DNA of 64,000 nucleotides from Paraflavitalea pollutisoli (GTDB taxonomy: Bacteria > Bacteroidota > Bacteroidia > Chitinophagales > Chitinophagaceae), in contig NZ_JARKMX010000008.1 of NCBI RefSeq assembly GCF_029360705.1, forward strand, positions 248,001 to 312,000, in the 5' to 3' direction. The position numbers and the translations under genes were made by a program. Positions 27,253 to 36,544 of this stretch are shown here, piece by piece. The number at the start of each line of letters is the position of its first letter. Within the stretch, counting starts at the first letter, position 1. The notes beneath the pieces are model-generated. The model was not told the DNA's origin, ran no database searches, and saw only the letters and a program-made list of their open reading frames with translations.

Positions 27253-29322
27253 ATGCTACACAACAAAACATTACTTGTGGTGATGGCTGGCCTGCTCGCA
27301 GGTGCATTGATGTTGGCGGTTGCTGCCCGTGGTCCGCGTCATGAACAGGACCTGGAAAAAGCGTTGGCATTTGCCGGTAAGAACCGGGGCGAACTGGAAA
27401 AAGTGTTGGACCATTACAAAGCGCCCAAAGACAGCCTGAAGCTGGAAGCAGCCAGGTTCCTCATCCGCCATATGCCGTACCATGTTGGGTATTATGGTAC
27501 GGAAGTAAACAATTACGCCAGCATATTTGCCGCGATAGACACCCTGTCGTATTTGAAAGAGAGCTTGTCCTTTGCAGACAAGAAGGCTATTGGCGAGGCT
27601 GTCGTGAGCCGGTTTGGCTGGCCACAGGTAGATAACCTGCAGCCGCAATACGACAGCAGGATCTTATCGGCTTCGTACCTGATCAGTAATATTGAATTTG
27701 CTGTCAGGGCCTGGAAAGGCGCTCCCTGGGCCGATAAGGTACCTTTTGCTGTTTTTTGTGAGTATATCCTCCCCTACCGGATCAAGGCAGAACGGGCTGA
27801 GTATTGGCGTCCGGAATTTTACCAGCGCTATACAGGTTGGGCAAAGAACAATTATGAACCACGCAATGCCCGGTCGGTGTTCGATGACCTGAACTGGAAG
27901 CTGAACACCGAAACGAGTTTCAATGTGTTTTTTGACAAGTACTACCCTTTCGACCAAAGCATTGGCGACGTAGAAAAAGGGAGGATCGGTAGTTGTGAGA
28001 TCACGGCTTATTTTGCCACCAGTGCCATGCGCGCGGCGGGGTTGCCGGTAGGATATGATTATATCATGCATTGGGGCAGTACCAATAGCCGGCACTATAT
28101 GCCACACCTGGTGGGTAAGTTTGACTCCCTGCGGTTGATCACCAATGAGAATGTACAGGAGAACACCTGGCACCTGGTCGATTTTTCTTCCGAATTCAAC
28201 GAGCATCGCCACCAGTTTACCCCCGAAGAAATGCCACCGGGCTTATACGTTCAAAATGTGCGTACCATTCCCAAAGTATACCGCTACCAGTATTCGCAAA
28301 ACGTTGAGCTGGTCGAGATGAACAAAAATACCCCAGCGTCATTTGTCTGTCCGGAGTTTACCAAAACCAATTTCAAAGACGTAACCGATGAATATGTTAC
28401 CACTACCACCGTCACCATCCCGGTGACCGAAGCGATGGCTCAATATAAACTCGCTTACCTGACGGTTTTCGATATCAGCGGTTGGCAGGCAGTAGCGGTG
28501 GCCCCCATAACAGCGGGAAAAGCGGTATTTGAGAAGCTGGGAAGACAGACGATGTATTTACCTACGGTGTACCACGAAGGAAAGCATTGGCCGGCTGGTG
28601 CCCCCTTCTACATCGATGCTGCCAGCCAGGTGCACCAGGTGAAGGCCAGCAACAAGACCACCGATATGCGGGTGCTGCGGAAATATCCATTGTATACCTA
28701 CACGGCCTATCATTCCGAGATTTTGAAAGGAGGGCATTTTGAAGGCGCCAATGATGCGGTGTTCACGCATCCGACAGTATTGCACCGGATTGCCAACTAC
28801 CCGTTTTTTGTGAATGAGGTGAGCAGTGCCAGTAAGGATCGGTTCCGGTACCTGCGGTATGTGGCTGCTCCGGAGGCCAATTTCGAACCGGATAATATTG
28901 CCGAAGTTCAGTTCATCGGGGTGGATGGCAAGCCGTTGACAGGGCAGGTCATCGGCATGGACGGCATTGCCGGGCACGAGCCTGCGAAGGCGTTTGATGG
29001 CGACCTGAATTCTTATTACCAGAATGCACGGAACAGAGACGGGTGGATTGGTATTGACCTGGGTCCTGGTAAACGGGCAGCTGTGGGGTCTATCAGGTTT
29101 TGTCCGCGCAACGATACCAATGGTATTCTGCCAGACAGTCAGTATGAATTGTTTTACTGGAATGGTACAGACTGGATTTCATTGGGGGTAGCTGCCTCGG
29201 GTCAATACAGGCTTGATTACAAAGGAGTACCTGCTGGCGCGTTGTTTTGGCTCAAATGCCTGACGGGTGGACAGGAAGAGCGCATTTTTACCTACGAAAA
29301 TGGCCTGCAAACCTGGTGGTAA
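27253..29322 (+). CDS. Transglutaminase-like protein with C-terminal discoidin-like domain
   Basis: A 689-residue exported or membrane-anchored protein (hydrophobic start LLVVMAGLLAGALMLAVAA). The core has the transglutaminase-like pattern: GSCEITAYFATSAMRAAGLP with candidate nucleophile Cys248, then WGSTNSRHYMPHL (His281 or His285) and NTWHLVDFSS (Asp310). The C-terminal 130 residues resemble an F5/8 type C fold (KAFDGDLNSYYQNA, WIGIDLGPGKRAAVGSIRF, YELFYWNGTDWISLG), usually a sugar- or surface-binding module. Relatives act as cysteine peptidases or cross-linking enzymes; which reaction applies is unknown. It lies inside the RND operon and its end abuts the second permease. Confidence 0.75.
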   Translation: MLHNKTLLVVMAGLLAGALMLAVAARGPRHEQDLEKALAFAGKNRGELEKVLDHYKAPKDSLKLEAARFLIRHMPYHVGYYGTEVNNYASIFAAIDTLSYLKESLSFADKKAIGEAVVSRFGWPQVDNLQPQYDSRILSASYLISNIEFAVRAWKGAPWADKVPFAVFCEYILPYRIKAERAEYWRPEFYQRYTGWAKNNYEPRNARSVFDDLNWKLNTETSFNVFFDKYYPFDQSIGDVEKGRIGSCEITAYFATSAMRAAGLPVGYDYIMHWGSTNSRHYMPHLVGKFDSLRLITNENVQENTWHLVDFSSEFNEHRHQFTPEEMPPGLYVQNVRTIPKVYRYQYSQNVELVEMNKNTPASFVCPEFTKTNFKDVTDEYVTTTTVTIPVTEAMAQYKLAYLTVFDISGWQAVAVAPITAGKAVFEKLGRQTMYLPTVYHEGKHWPAGAPFYIDAASQVHQVKASNKTTDMRVLRKYPLYTYTAYHSEILKGGHFEGANDAVFTHPTVLHRIANYPFFVNEVSSASKDRFRYLRYVAAPEANFEPDNIAEVQFIGVDGKPLTGQVIGMDGIAGHEPAKAFDGDLNSYYQNARNRDGWIGIDLGPGKRAAVGSIRFCPRNDTNGILPDSQYELFYWNGTDWISLGVAASGQYRLDYKGVPAGALFWLKCLTGGQEERIFTYENGLQTWW

Positions 29323-29356
29323 CCTTCACCACGTTGAGCGGGATAAACTACTGACT

Positions 29357-32300
29357 ATGTCGCCGAAGAGATGGATGATGGTATATGTTGCGCTGGTGAT
29401 GGTGGCTGGTTTCTTTTTGTCGGATCTGTATGTGCAGGCCGACTCGAAGGAACGGTCAACGGCGTTAACGGTTTCTTTTTCTTTTCCCAACAGTACACCC
29501 GAGGTAGTGGAAGGTGTCACTGCAATCATCGAGAACGCCTGTTCACAACTCCGCGAATTGAAGCACATCAGTTCCACCTCCAGCTATCATGGCGGTTTTG
29601 TTCAATTGTATTTCGATCCATCGGCGAAGATGGCTTTTAAACGACTGGAATTGGCCACGCTGATACGACGTATTTACCGGCAACTGCCGGCAGGGGTCAG
29701 TTTTCCCTACATCGGTGGCGGAGAAACCGATCGCACAGCCATGCCAATACTGGTGTATGCGATTCATGCGCAGCTACCACCGCAGCTGATCCGGGAAGAA
29801 AGTGAAACAATTTTTCGCAAGGCTTTTGCTGACCTGAAGGGTGTTAAGGACGTGACGGTTTCCGGTGTCGATGAGGTGCAAATGGTCATACAGTTTGACC
29901 GGGAAAAATGCCTTGCCTGGCATGTCAGCCCTAACGACATACTGCCTTCGCTCAACAGTTTTTTCGGAGCATCCTATCCGGGTTACCTCACCCGGGACAA
30001 CCATGAACAGTATTTTCTACGGGTGCCGGCACCCAAAGCGGATATCGGTGCGATAGAACAAATCACAATCCCTTCCGGCAGGAATAGCCGGTTGTTGCTG
30101 AAGGATATTGCCGGGGTGTACCTGCAGCGGGCGGAACCCCAGTCCTATTTTCGCATCAACGGTAAAAATGTGGTGCGGCTGTCTGTATACCCGGCGAAAG
30201 ACGTGAACAAGGTGGCGTTGGCCGGTAACGCCCAGGTGGTGATGGAGAAAGCCACCCAACTACTGCCGAAGGGATTTGCGGTAAGCCTTGAATACGATGA
30301 TACGTCCTTTCTTAGCGCCGCTACGGACAAAAGCTATGGGCGACTGTTGGGGTCGCTGGTGTTGCTGGTGATGTGGCTGGCGATCGCTTACCGCGACTGG
30401 CGGATGGTCGTGCACTTATTGGCCGGGCTACTCCTGACGTTTTCGCTGACGGTGATTATCGCCCGTTTGCTGGGCGCTACGATCCATTTGTATACAATGG
30501 GGGGCATTGCGGTGGCCGTCGCTATTGTTATGGACAATGGGATCCTCATGCTCGACTACTATCGAACAAGGCAGGACCGCAGGATGTTCCTGGCCATGTG
30601 TGGCGCCAGTTTGATCTCCATTTTTGCGCTGTGGCTGGTGGGTGGCTACCTAAGCAATGACGAGGCCACTGGCGGCGACTTTCCGGTGATCGTCATTATT
30701 TCCCTGGTGGCTTCGTTGATCACGGCCGTTTGGTGTACGCCGGCGCTTTGCACCTTGTTGCGCATAACAGCAGCTCCCCGTTTGCGTATTGCAGTAACAC
30801 ATCGCCACCGCTTGCTGCCATTCGTGGAGCGATGTTACCAGCGCATGCTGCCCTGGCTGGTGCGGTACCGGAAACTTTTTATCGTGGGGCTCGTGCTGTT
30901 GTTTGGCACTCCGGTCTTCCTGTTGCCCGACCAGTGGAGGGGAACGGCATGGTATCATAAGGCCTACAATCATACGCTCGGTAATGCCTATTACCTGGAA
31001 CACGTCCGTCCGGCCATCGACAAATGCCTGGGTGGTACACTACGTTTGTTTGTGGAGCAGGTATACAACAAAAGCAGTGTGCGGGATCTGCGTAAAACAA
31101 AACTGTATCTGCAGGCGGAATTGCCCATCGGCAGTACGCCGGCTCAAATGAACCGGCTATTGAAAGATTTCGAAGAGTACCTGTCAACGGTATCCGGGGT
31201 AGATCAATTCATCACGAACGTTTATTCCGGGCAATTTGGGTTTATCGAGATCTCTTTTACAGCGCATGCCGGCCATAGCAGTTTGCCCTATCAGTTGAAG
31301 GCAAAGCTGATTGGCCGGTCTCTGAACTGGGGTGGTGTAAAATGGAGTATCTATGGCATTGGCCAGGGATTCAGCAATGGTGGAGAGGCGGAAACCCCCA
31401 ATTTTAAGGTGGTGATGAAGGGATACAACTACGACGAATTGGAAAAGCAGGCGATACGCCTGGCCGATAAGCTGAAAGAGCAGCGGCGGGTACAGGCCAT
31501 CAACATCAACGAACGGATCAATCACGGCGAAAAGCCCAGCAACGAGTATCGCTTGTACCTGGATGCAGGCAGGCTGGCGTTGGTTGGGGTGGATAAAGCC
31601 GGCGTACTGAATGCGATCAGGAGTGCATCAGCACCCACACAGACTGCCGGAGGGGTGTACATCAACCGTACCTATTACCCGGTCCTTATCAAAGAGCAAT
31701 CGTCGGGAACCTTTTCCAATTACGACCTGTTGTTTGCCAACCAGGCGGTAGATTCCAATCACCTACTCCGTTTGAACAGCGTGGGGTCATTGGTCTTTAC
31801 GCCGGCTGTCAACAGTATCTATAAGGAAGGGAGGCAGTATGTACGGGTCGTCAGTTTCGAATACCTGGGCTTATCGGAAGCAGGGCGGTATTTTTTAGCG
31901 GCAAAGCTGGAAGCCATGAAAGCGGGAATGCCGGTAGGTTATACAGCCGTGTACAAAGAATATGATGGCGGCTGGGAATGGGGGGGCAACAACAAGATCG
32001 TATGGGTAGCCTTGCTGTTGGTCGCCGTTTTTTTCATCACCAGCATTGTTTTTGAAAGCCTGCGAAAGCCACTGTACGTGATCGCTATTATACCGGTTTC
32101 TTTTATCGGGTTGTTCCTTACTTACTATTGGGGCGACTTTTACCTGGACCAGGGAGGCTACGCGGCTTTTATCTTGTTGGGCAGCCTGGTTGCCGGATCT
32201 TCCATTTTTATCATCAATGACCTGGCTATACTTCGACAAACCTCGGACGAAGCATACAGCCGGTTATTGATCAGGACCCTGGTGGCCCGTTCGGAAACCA

Positions 32301-32521
32301 TGTTCGTGACGAGGCTGGCGGTATGTGTCAGCATGGTACCATTTTTATTGGAAGGGTCCAGCAGCGTATTCTGGTTTTCTTTCGCCGTGGGGGCCATCGG
32401 TGGCTTGTTGTTTTCGCTGTTTTCAATACTTGTCGTACTGCCGGTGCTGTTATGGCGAAAAGGTGAAGCTTTGGCTGCACCTGATGCCATCCACGCCGTG
32501 GCGCCAAAACAAGAAGCCTGA
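29357..32521 (+). CDS. RND family permease (second, divergent)
   Basis: A 1054-residue RND-type transporter that differs greatly from the first permease. It has TM1 at residues 4-21 (RWMMVYVALVMVAGFFLSDL), two porter regions, TM4 AIVMDNGILMLDYY, and TM10 AGSSIFIINDLAILR. Polar relay residues are partly kept but the usual TM10 lysine is missing. It has no adaptor or TolC of its own. The start at ATG 29357 lies 34 bp after the transglutaminase-like stop; the longer frame would overlap that gene. It may pair with the first permease in a mixed trimer, as MdtB and MdtC do, or serve a separate step. Confidence 0.85.
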   Translation: MSPKRWMMVYVALVMVAGFFLSDLYVQADSKERSTALTVSFSFPNSTPEVVEGVTAIIENACSQLRELKHISSTSSYHGGFVQLYFDPSAKMAFKRLELATLIRRIYRQLPAGVSFPYIGGGETDRTAMPILVYAIHAQLPPQLIREESETIFRKAFADLKGVKDVTVSGVDEVQMVIQFDREKCLAWHVSPNDILPSLNSFFGASYPGYLTRDNHEQYFLRVPAPKADIGAIEQITIPSGRNSRLLLKDIAGVYLQRAEPQSYFRINGKNVVRLSVYPAKDVNKVALAGNAQVVMEKATQLLPKGFAVSLEYDDTSFLSAATDKSYGRLLGSLVLLVMWLAIAYRDWRMVVHLLAGLLLTFSLTVIIARLLGATIHLYTMGGIAVAVAIVMDNGILMLDYYRTRQDRRMFLAMCGASLISIFALWLVGGYLSNDEATGGDFPVIVIISLVASLITAVWCTPALCTLLRITAAPRLRIAVTHRHRLLPFVERCYQRMLPWLVRYRKLFIVGLVLLFGTPVFLLPDQWRGTAWYHKAYNHTLGNAYYLEHVRPAIDKCLGGTLRLFVEQVYNKSSVRDLRKTKLYLQAELPIGSTPAQMNRLLKDFEEYLSTVSGVDQFITNVYSGQFGFIEISFTAHAGHSSLPYQLKAKLIGRSLNWGGVKWSIYGIGQGFSNGGEAETPNFKVVMKGYNYDELEKQAIRLADKLKEQRRVQAININERINHGEKPSNEYRLYLDAGRLALVGVDKAGVLNAIRSASAPTQTAGGVYINRTYYPVLIKEQSSGTFSNYDLLFANQAVDSNHLLRLNSVGSLVFTPAVNSIYKEGRQYVRVVSFEYLGLSEAGRYFLAAKLEAMKAGMPVGYTAVYKEYDGGWEWGGNNKIVWVALLLVAVFFITSIVFESLRKPLYVIAIIPVSFIGLFLTYYWGDFYLDQGGYAAFILLGSLVAGSSIFIINDLAILRQTSDEAYSRLLIRTLVARSETMFVTRLAVCVSMVPFLLEGSSSVFWFSFAVGAIGGLLFSLFSILVVLPVLLWRKGEALAAPDAIHAVAPKQEA

Positions 32522-32549
32522 CCCAGGGGATGCCGGGATCAGGCTTCTT
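32511..32549. terminator. Bidirectional terminator between convergent genes
   Basis: AAGAAGCCTGA and TCAGGCTTCTT form a perfect 11-bp stem with an inner CCC/GGG pairing. It overlaps the stop of the second permease gene and lies 45 bp from the GH97 stop on the other strand, closing both units. Confidence 0.85.
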
Positions 32550-32593
32550 GCCGAAATGTTGTTGGGTGAACACCTATGCCGGTGTTTGTCTGC

Positions 32594-34552
32594 TTATTGG
32601 ATACCGTTGGTGATGATCACCCCACCGCCTGTGGCAATCTCGACATCGATATTGCCCTTCTTATCGGCGGTCACTTTCTCCATCACCGGGTTGCGGTTCT
32701 TATCGTCGGCGTATTTAACGAGTGGTGCATTGCCGAGGAAGCTCAGGTTCAATTTTACCTTTAAAGGTTCTTTTTGCGCGTTGATGGCGGCCAGGTACCA
32801 CTTGTCTTTGTGCCGGCGTGCCAGTACCACATATTTGCCGGGATAACCCTCGATAAAGCGTGTTTCATCCCAGGTAGTGGGCACCTGTTTCATGAACTCG
32901 ATGGCCACCGGAGGCGCATCCTGCAGGTTGTTGGGCGCCAGGGAAAAGACCTGTACCGGATTTTGAAACAGGATGGAGGTCGCCAGTTGAAACACATCGG
33001 TTGTCTTGCGGATGGTACCACCATTGTTTTCCTTGTTGTGGCGTTTATTCAATAACACGGGGCCAAACTCCATCGCTCCGGTGCTGTTGCGGATGAAAGG
33101 ATGCAGGGCGGCGTTGAAGGCTTCGTTGTCGTTGGCGTGTTGGGTGAAGATCAGGTTTTCGGAAGCCAGTACCGCCTCGCTGCCGGCATAGTTGGGGTAC
33201 ATACGCTCCCAGCCGCGGGGCATGGTAGCGCCATGAAAGATCACCAGTAAGCCATACCGGTTAGCATCCGCCAGGATGTCTTCATACAGCTGCATGGTGG
33301 TTTGTTTGTCGCCGGCAAAAAAGTCTACCTTGATGCCCTTCACGCCAATCTTCTTCAGCCAGGCCATTTCTTTTTCACGCGCCATGGCGGTGTTCATGCG
33401 TTGTTTGGGGCCTTGTGGGGCATCGTTCCAATAACCATTGGAGTTGTACCACATCATCAGGCTCACGTTCTTTGATTTCGCATAAGCCGCCAACTCCTCT
33501 ACTTTCTCGCGACCGATCCGCGTATCCCACCAGTTGTCGACCAGGCTGAATTCATAGCCCATCGTAGCGGCGAGATCGATGTATTTAAGCTGGTCATTGT
33601 AATTGATGCTGCCGTCCTGCCACAGGATCCAGCTCCACACAGAGCGGCCATAGGTATACGGAATGGAAGGTTCCATTAACGGCTTCACGAGGTCAAACGC
33701 GATCGTTGTTTCCACGATGGGTTTCAGGTCGGTGCCCAGCGTGATTGTGCGCCAGGGCGTTTCGGCGGGGAAAGCCATGCCCGGTGTTACGCTGCCGAGG
33801 CCGTTGTTTTCGCCAGGTTCGGGAAAGGCGATGGAGTACAGTCCGGCTGCATTGCCCTCACTTAATTTGGCACCGCAATAGGAGCCATTGACGCCGGTTT
33901 CAGACAACAATACCCAGCCGTTGCTGCCGATGCGGAACAGGGCCGGAAAAGTAAATCCTACGCCGTACTTGGACCGGGCGCCCAGTGCGCCGTCGGCAGT
34001 GTATTCTTCTTCATAACTCGGCTTGGTACGCTCCCACCCGATCATGGGTGAAGCCTGTGGTGTGAGGAAGGTAGTGGTGTGTGTGGGGAAGTCGAAGCCC
34101 GACAATTCCTTTTCGATCACCAAAGCGGCGGGTTTACCGCTGCGCAACACACGGTAGCGGAAACCGATGTCGTTGTTGCTCACGCGGAAGATGACTTCAA
34201 TATTTTGTTTGGCAGGATTCTGCCAGGTAGTGATCAGTTCATTGGCGATATAATTGACCTGACTCTTTTTAATGCTGGCCAGCGAATAAGACTCTTCCAC
34301 CCGGTTTTCTTTTTTGCTGACATAGGTCATTTGCTGGCTGTAGTCGCCAACGTTGGTGGTTACACCGAGCGGAGAAGGTTCGAGGAATGACTGTCCTTTG
34401 TAGCTGACGGCATAGGTGGGTTTGCCGGCCTGGTTGACGATGGTAACCTGCAATTGGTTGTCGGGGGAAGCTACTACCAGGTCCTGGGCTTGTAAGGTGG
34501 TACCAATGGCGAGCAATGTCAGAGAAATAAGGGTCCTGTTGGGCATACGCAT
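32594..34552 (-). CDS. Glycoside hydrolase family 97 (alpha-galactosidase/alpha-glucosidase type)
   Basis: A 652-residue exported enzyme: signal peptide (LISLTLLAIGTTLQAQ), N-terminal beta-supersandwich (ASPDNQLQVTI, YKGQSFLEPSPLGV), a TIM barrel (YTYGRSVWSWILWQDGS, NWWDTRIGREKV) and a C-terminal beta domain. GH97 includes inverting alpha-glucosidases (SusB) and retaining alpha-galactosidases. The barrel motif GIKVDFF has Asp410 where, as I recall, retaining members carry the nucleophile, so a retaining enzyme is more likely. SEAVLASE (about 458-465) is another conserved acidic block. No SusC/SusD genes are adjacent, so it is not in a classical polysaccharide utilisation locus. Confidence 0.9.
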   Translation of the reverse strand: MRMPNRTLISLTLLAIGTTLQAQDLVVASPDNQLQVTIVNQAGKPTYAVSYKGQSFLEPSPLGVTTNVGDYSQQMTYVSKKENRVEESYSLASIKKSQVNYIANELITTWQNPAKQNIEVIFRVSNNDIGFRYRVLRSGKPAALVIEKELSGFDFPTHTTTFLTPQASPMIGWERTKPSYEEEYTADGALGARSKYGVGFTFPALFRIGSNGWVLLSETGVNGSYCGAKLSEGNAAGLYSIAFPEPGENNGLGSVTPGMAFPAETPWRTITLGTDLKPIVETTIAFDLVKPLMEPSIPYTYGRSVWSWILWQDGSINYNDQLKYIDLAATMGYEFSLVDNWWDTRIGREKVEELAAYAKSKNVSLMMWYNSNGYWNDAPQGPKQRMNTAMAREKEMAWLKKIGVKGIKVDFFAGDKQTTMQLYEDILADANRYGLLVIFHGATMPRGWERMYPNYAGSEAVLASENLIFTQHANDNEAFNAALHPFIRNSTGAMEFGPVLLNKRHNKENNGGTIRKTTDVFQLATSILFQNPVQVFSLAPNNLQDAPPVAIEFMKQVPTTWDETRFIEGYPGKYVVLARRHKDKWYLAAINAQKEPLKVKLNLSFLGNAPLVKYADDKNRNPVMEKVTADKKGNIDVEIATGGGVIITNGIQ

Positions 34553-34868
34553 GCTGACTGAAATTTTATGAATGGTGCAATCTGGTCAGACCGATTCCCC
34601 GCTGAGGGGTCACCGGCGCTGACGGGCGACAAGCAATATGTTTGTACGTCCCGGGTAAATGTAGGACCTAAATCGGAATAATTGTACAATGGACACTAAA
34701 AAACAGCCAAAACCCGTCAGACGCTGAAGGGCATTGCGCGTTGGGAGAATTGAGAGCCGTCCGGCAAATTGTAGCAGGAATTTCCTATATTCACGATCTG
34801 TACTATTCTGTACTATGTGTTGCGGATTGGCGGCGCATGGTACACCACCTATCCCAGGAAAAAAACGT
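34553..34868. other. 316-bp divergent intergenic region
   Basis: The gap between the GH97 gene (leftward) and the TraB-like gene (rightward). It contains the second copy of the repeated upstream element at 34784-34815. I see no other structure. Confidence 0.5.
34784..34815 (+). promoter_or_regulatory. Repeated upstream element, copy 2
   Basis: CCTATATTCAC (34784-34794), GTACTAT and ATTCTGTACTAT repeat the order seen at 13719-13758. It ends about 55 bp before the ATG of the downstream gene, nearly the same distance as copy 1 from protein A. Confidence 0.5.
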
Positions 34869-36455
34869 ATGCCTAATAAAGTATTGCTGTATTGCCTCGC
34901 CATGCTGCTCATTGGTAAGTTGGGTGTTGCCCAGCCTTGTAACCCTGCGGTGATTCAACAGCATATAACGAACTTCTGGGACCAATATAAACGGGTAGAC
35001 ACCGTTCCCGCCTTTTACGCGGCACACAGCAATCGGTTGTTCGGGAGTAAGGACAAGCAAGTGTTTTTTATGGGCACGATCCACTCGACGGAAATCGCCT
35101 TTCCACTTTACCGTAAGATAGACTCGGTGGTGACAGCTTTTAAACCAGGCATCATACTGGTGGAGAATTATGCGGCTATTGAAGACCTTGACAGTGCTGC
35201 GGCGGTTGCCGGTTATGCCGATGCCGGGTATGTTACCTATCTCGCCAATATTCATAAGATCACGGTGAAGAGCTGGGACAATGTAGCGCAGGTGTATAAC
35301 CTGCTTTTTCCGAAATATGGATACGATAGTGCGTTGGTAATGTTGTTGAATTCAATTGGAGAGATGGGAGTACGGGCGCAAAGTGGAGAAGAAGCCTATG
35401 CGCAGTTCCGGTATGCCTTTCAAATGGCTGGTGGCCTGTTGACGCCCGCGCAATTGTCCTTTGCTTATTACCAGCAGCTTTTTGAACAATACTTTGGCCA
35501 GGCGCTGTTGCCCCCATCCGATATCGGGTATGCTGCGCAACGATTAATGGTGTGGAAGGATACCGCGCGCAAACGCTGCGATAGCTGGTTTACGCAATTG
35601 CGGGATCAGCGGTTGCTGCAGGTATTGCAAAGCGAAATTCCTGCGTATCAAAAGATTTACCTGCAGGCGGGCGCGGCGCATTTTCAAGCGCTACAGGATA
35701 TTGTTCCCTGCTATTTGAAACCTGCCCGGCAAAGGGTTAGATCCATACGCACCGGGAAGAAAAAGCAGGAACAGGGTATAATGGTTACCGTCCATGCACG
35801 GCGGGGTAAAAAGCAACAGCTCCTGATTGCATTTACCAATCAGCGGGACAGCAGTTCGCTGCAGACAGCCCGGATCGACCAGCAAATAAAACAGTTTGCG
35901 CCAGACCTGGTGTTGACCTACTGTCCGGCAACCATTGCAGGCACTGCGGCCGAATCACTGACGCAGTCGGGCATTACGGGATATATCCGATACCAGGCGA
36001 TTGACCGCAAGACAGCCCTCGACCAGTGGCAGCCATCGTGGGGCGATGTGTATGCTCATTTTGTGGACAGGTACAGCAACGAGGAATTGTACCTTACCTG
36101 TTTTGCCATGAACCTGCTGCAGGACGGTGCGATTCATACCATCGGGCAATTCCGCGACCGTTTTTACAACACCGGCAACAACATGCGTTTTACGGGATAT
36201 CCTTTCCTGGCCGGCCAATTTAACTTCGACACCTTTATTGGAAAGATTACCAGGCACGAATCCCTGCAAAGCGGATATACCTTGGAAGAAATGGTGTCGT
36301 TGGTCAGGAAAAAATGTAATAAAACACTGGAAGCCGAGATTCGGAAATTTCAGGTAGCACAATGGTTCTCGAGGCCCTACAGCAGGCTACAGCACGTCGG
36401 GCAGCAAAAGATCTTTATCCAAATGGATGAAGTATACAGGCCACTGCTGCCATAA
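34869..36455 (+). CDS. Secreted TraB/GumN-like protein, function unknown
   Basis: A 528-residue exported protein with a signal peptide (VLLYCLAMLLIGKLGVAQ), which fixes the start at 34869. The N-terminal part VFFMGTIHSTE, later ILVENYA and QAGAAHFQAL resemble the GTxH...E...GxxH pattern of TraB/GumN-type proteins (putative metal-dependent peptidases of the EreA/ChaN superfamily). The second half (residues about 300-525) is not recognised. The match is motif-level only. It is monocistronic and shares an upstream element with the small-protein cluster, so co-regulation is possible. It could be a processing protease for that cluster, but nothing in the sequence proves this. Confidence 0.55.
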   Translation: MPNKVLLYCLAMLLIGKLGVAQPCNPAVIQQHITNFWDQYKRVDTVPAFYAAHSNRLFGSKDKQVFFMGTIHSTEIAFPLYRKIDSVVTAFKPGIILVENYAAIEDLDSAAAVAGYADAGYVTYLANIHKITVKSWDNVAQVYNLLFPKYGYDSALVMLLNSIGEMGVRAQSGEEAYAQFRYAFQMAGGLLTPAQLSFAYYQQLFEQYFGQALLPPSDIGYAAQRLMVWKDTARKRCDSWFTQLRDQRLLQVLQSEIPAYQKIYLQAGAAHFQALQDIVPCYLKPARQRVRSIRTGKKKQEQGIMVTVHARRGKKQQLLIAFTNQRDSSSLQTARIDQQIKQFAPDLVLTYCPATIAGTAAESLTQSGITGYIRYQAIDRKTALDQWQPSWGDVYAHFVDRYSNEELYLTCFAMNLLQDGAIHTIGQFRDRFYNTGNNMRFTGYPFLAGQFNFDTFIGKITRHESLQSGYTLEEMVSLVRKKCNKTLEAEIRKFQVAQWFSRPYSRLQHVGQQKIFIQMDEVYRPLLP

Positions 36456-36544
36456 ATACTCCTTTGGTGATACTTCGATAAGCCTGCCCGCTTGGATGGC
36501 TGCCGTGCAGATATAAGCCATCAATGGCTGGTAATGCACACTGG

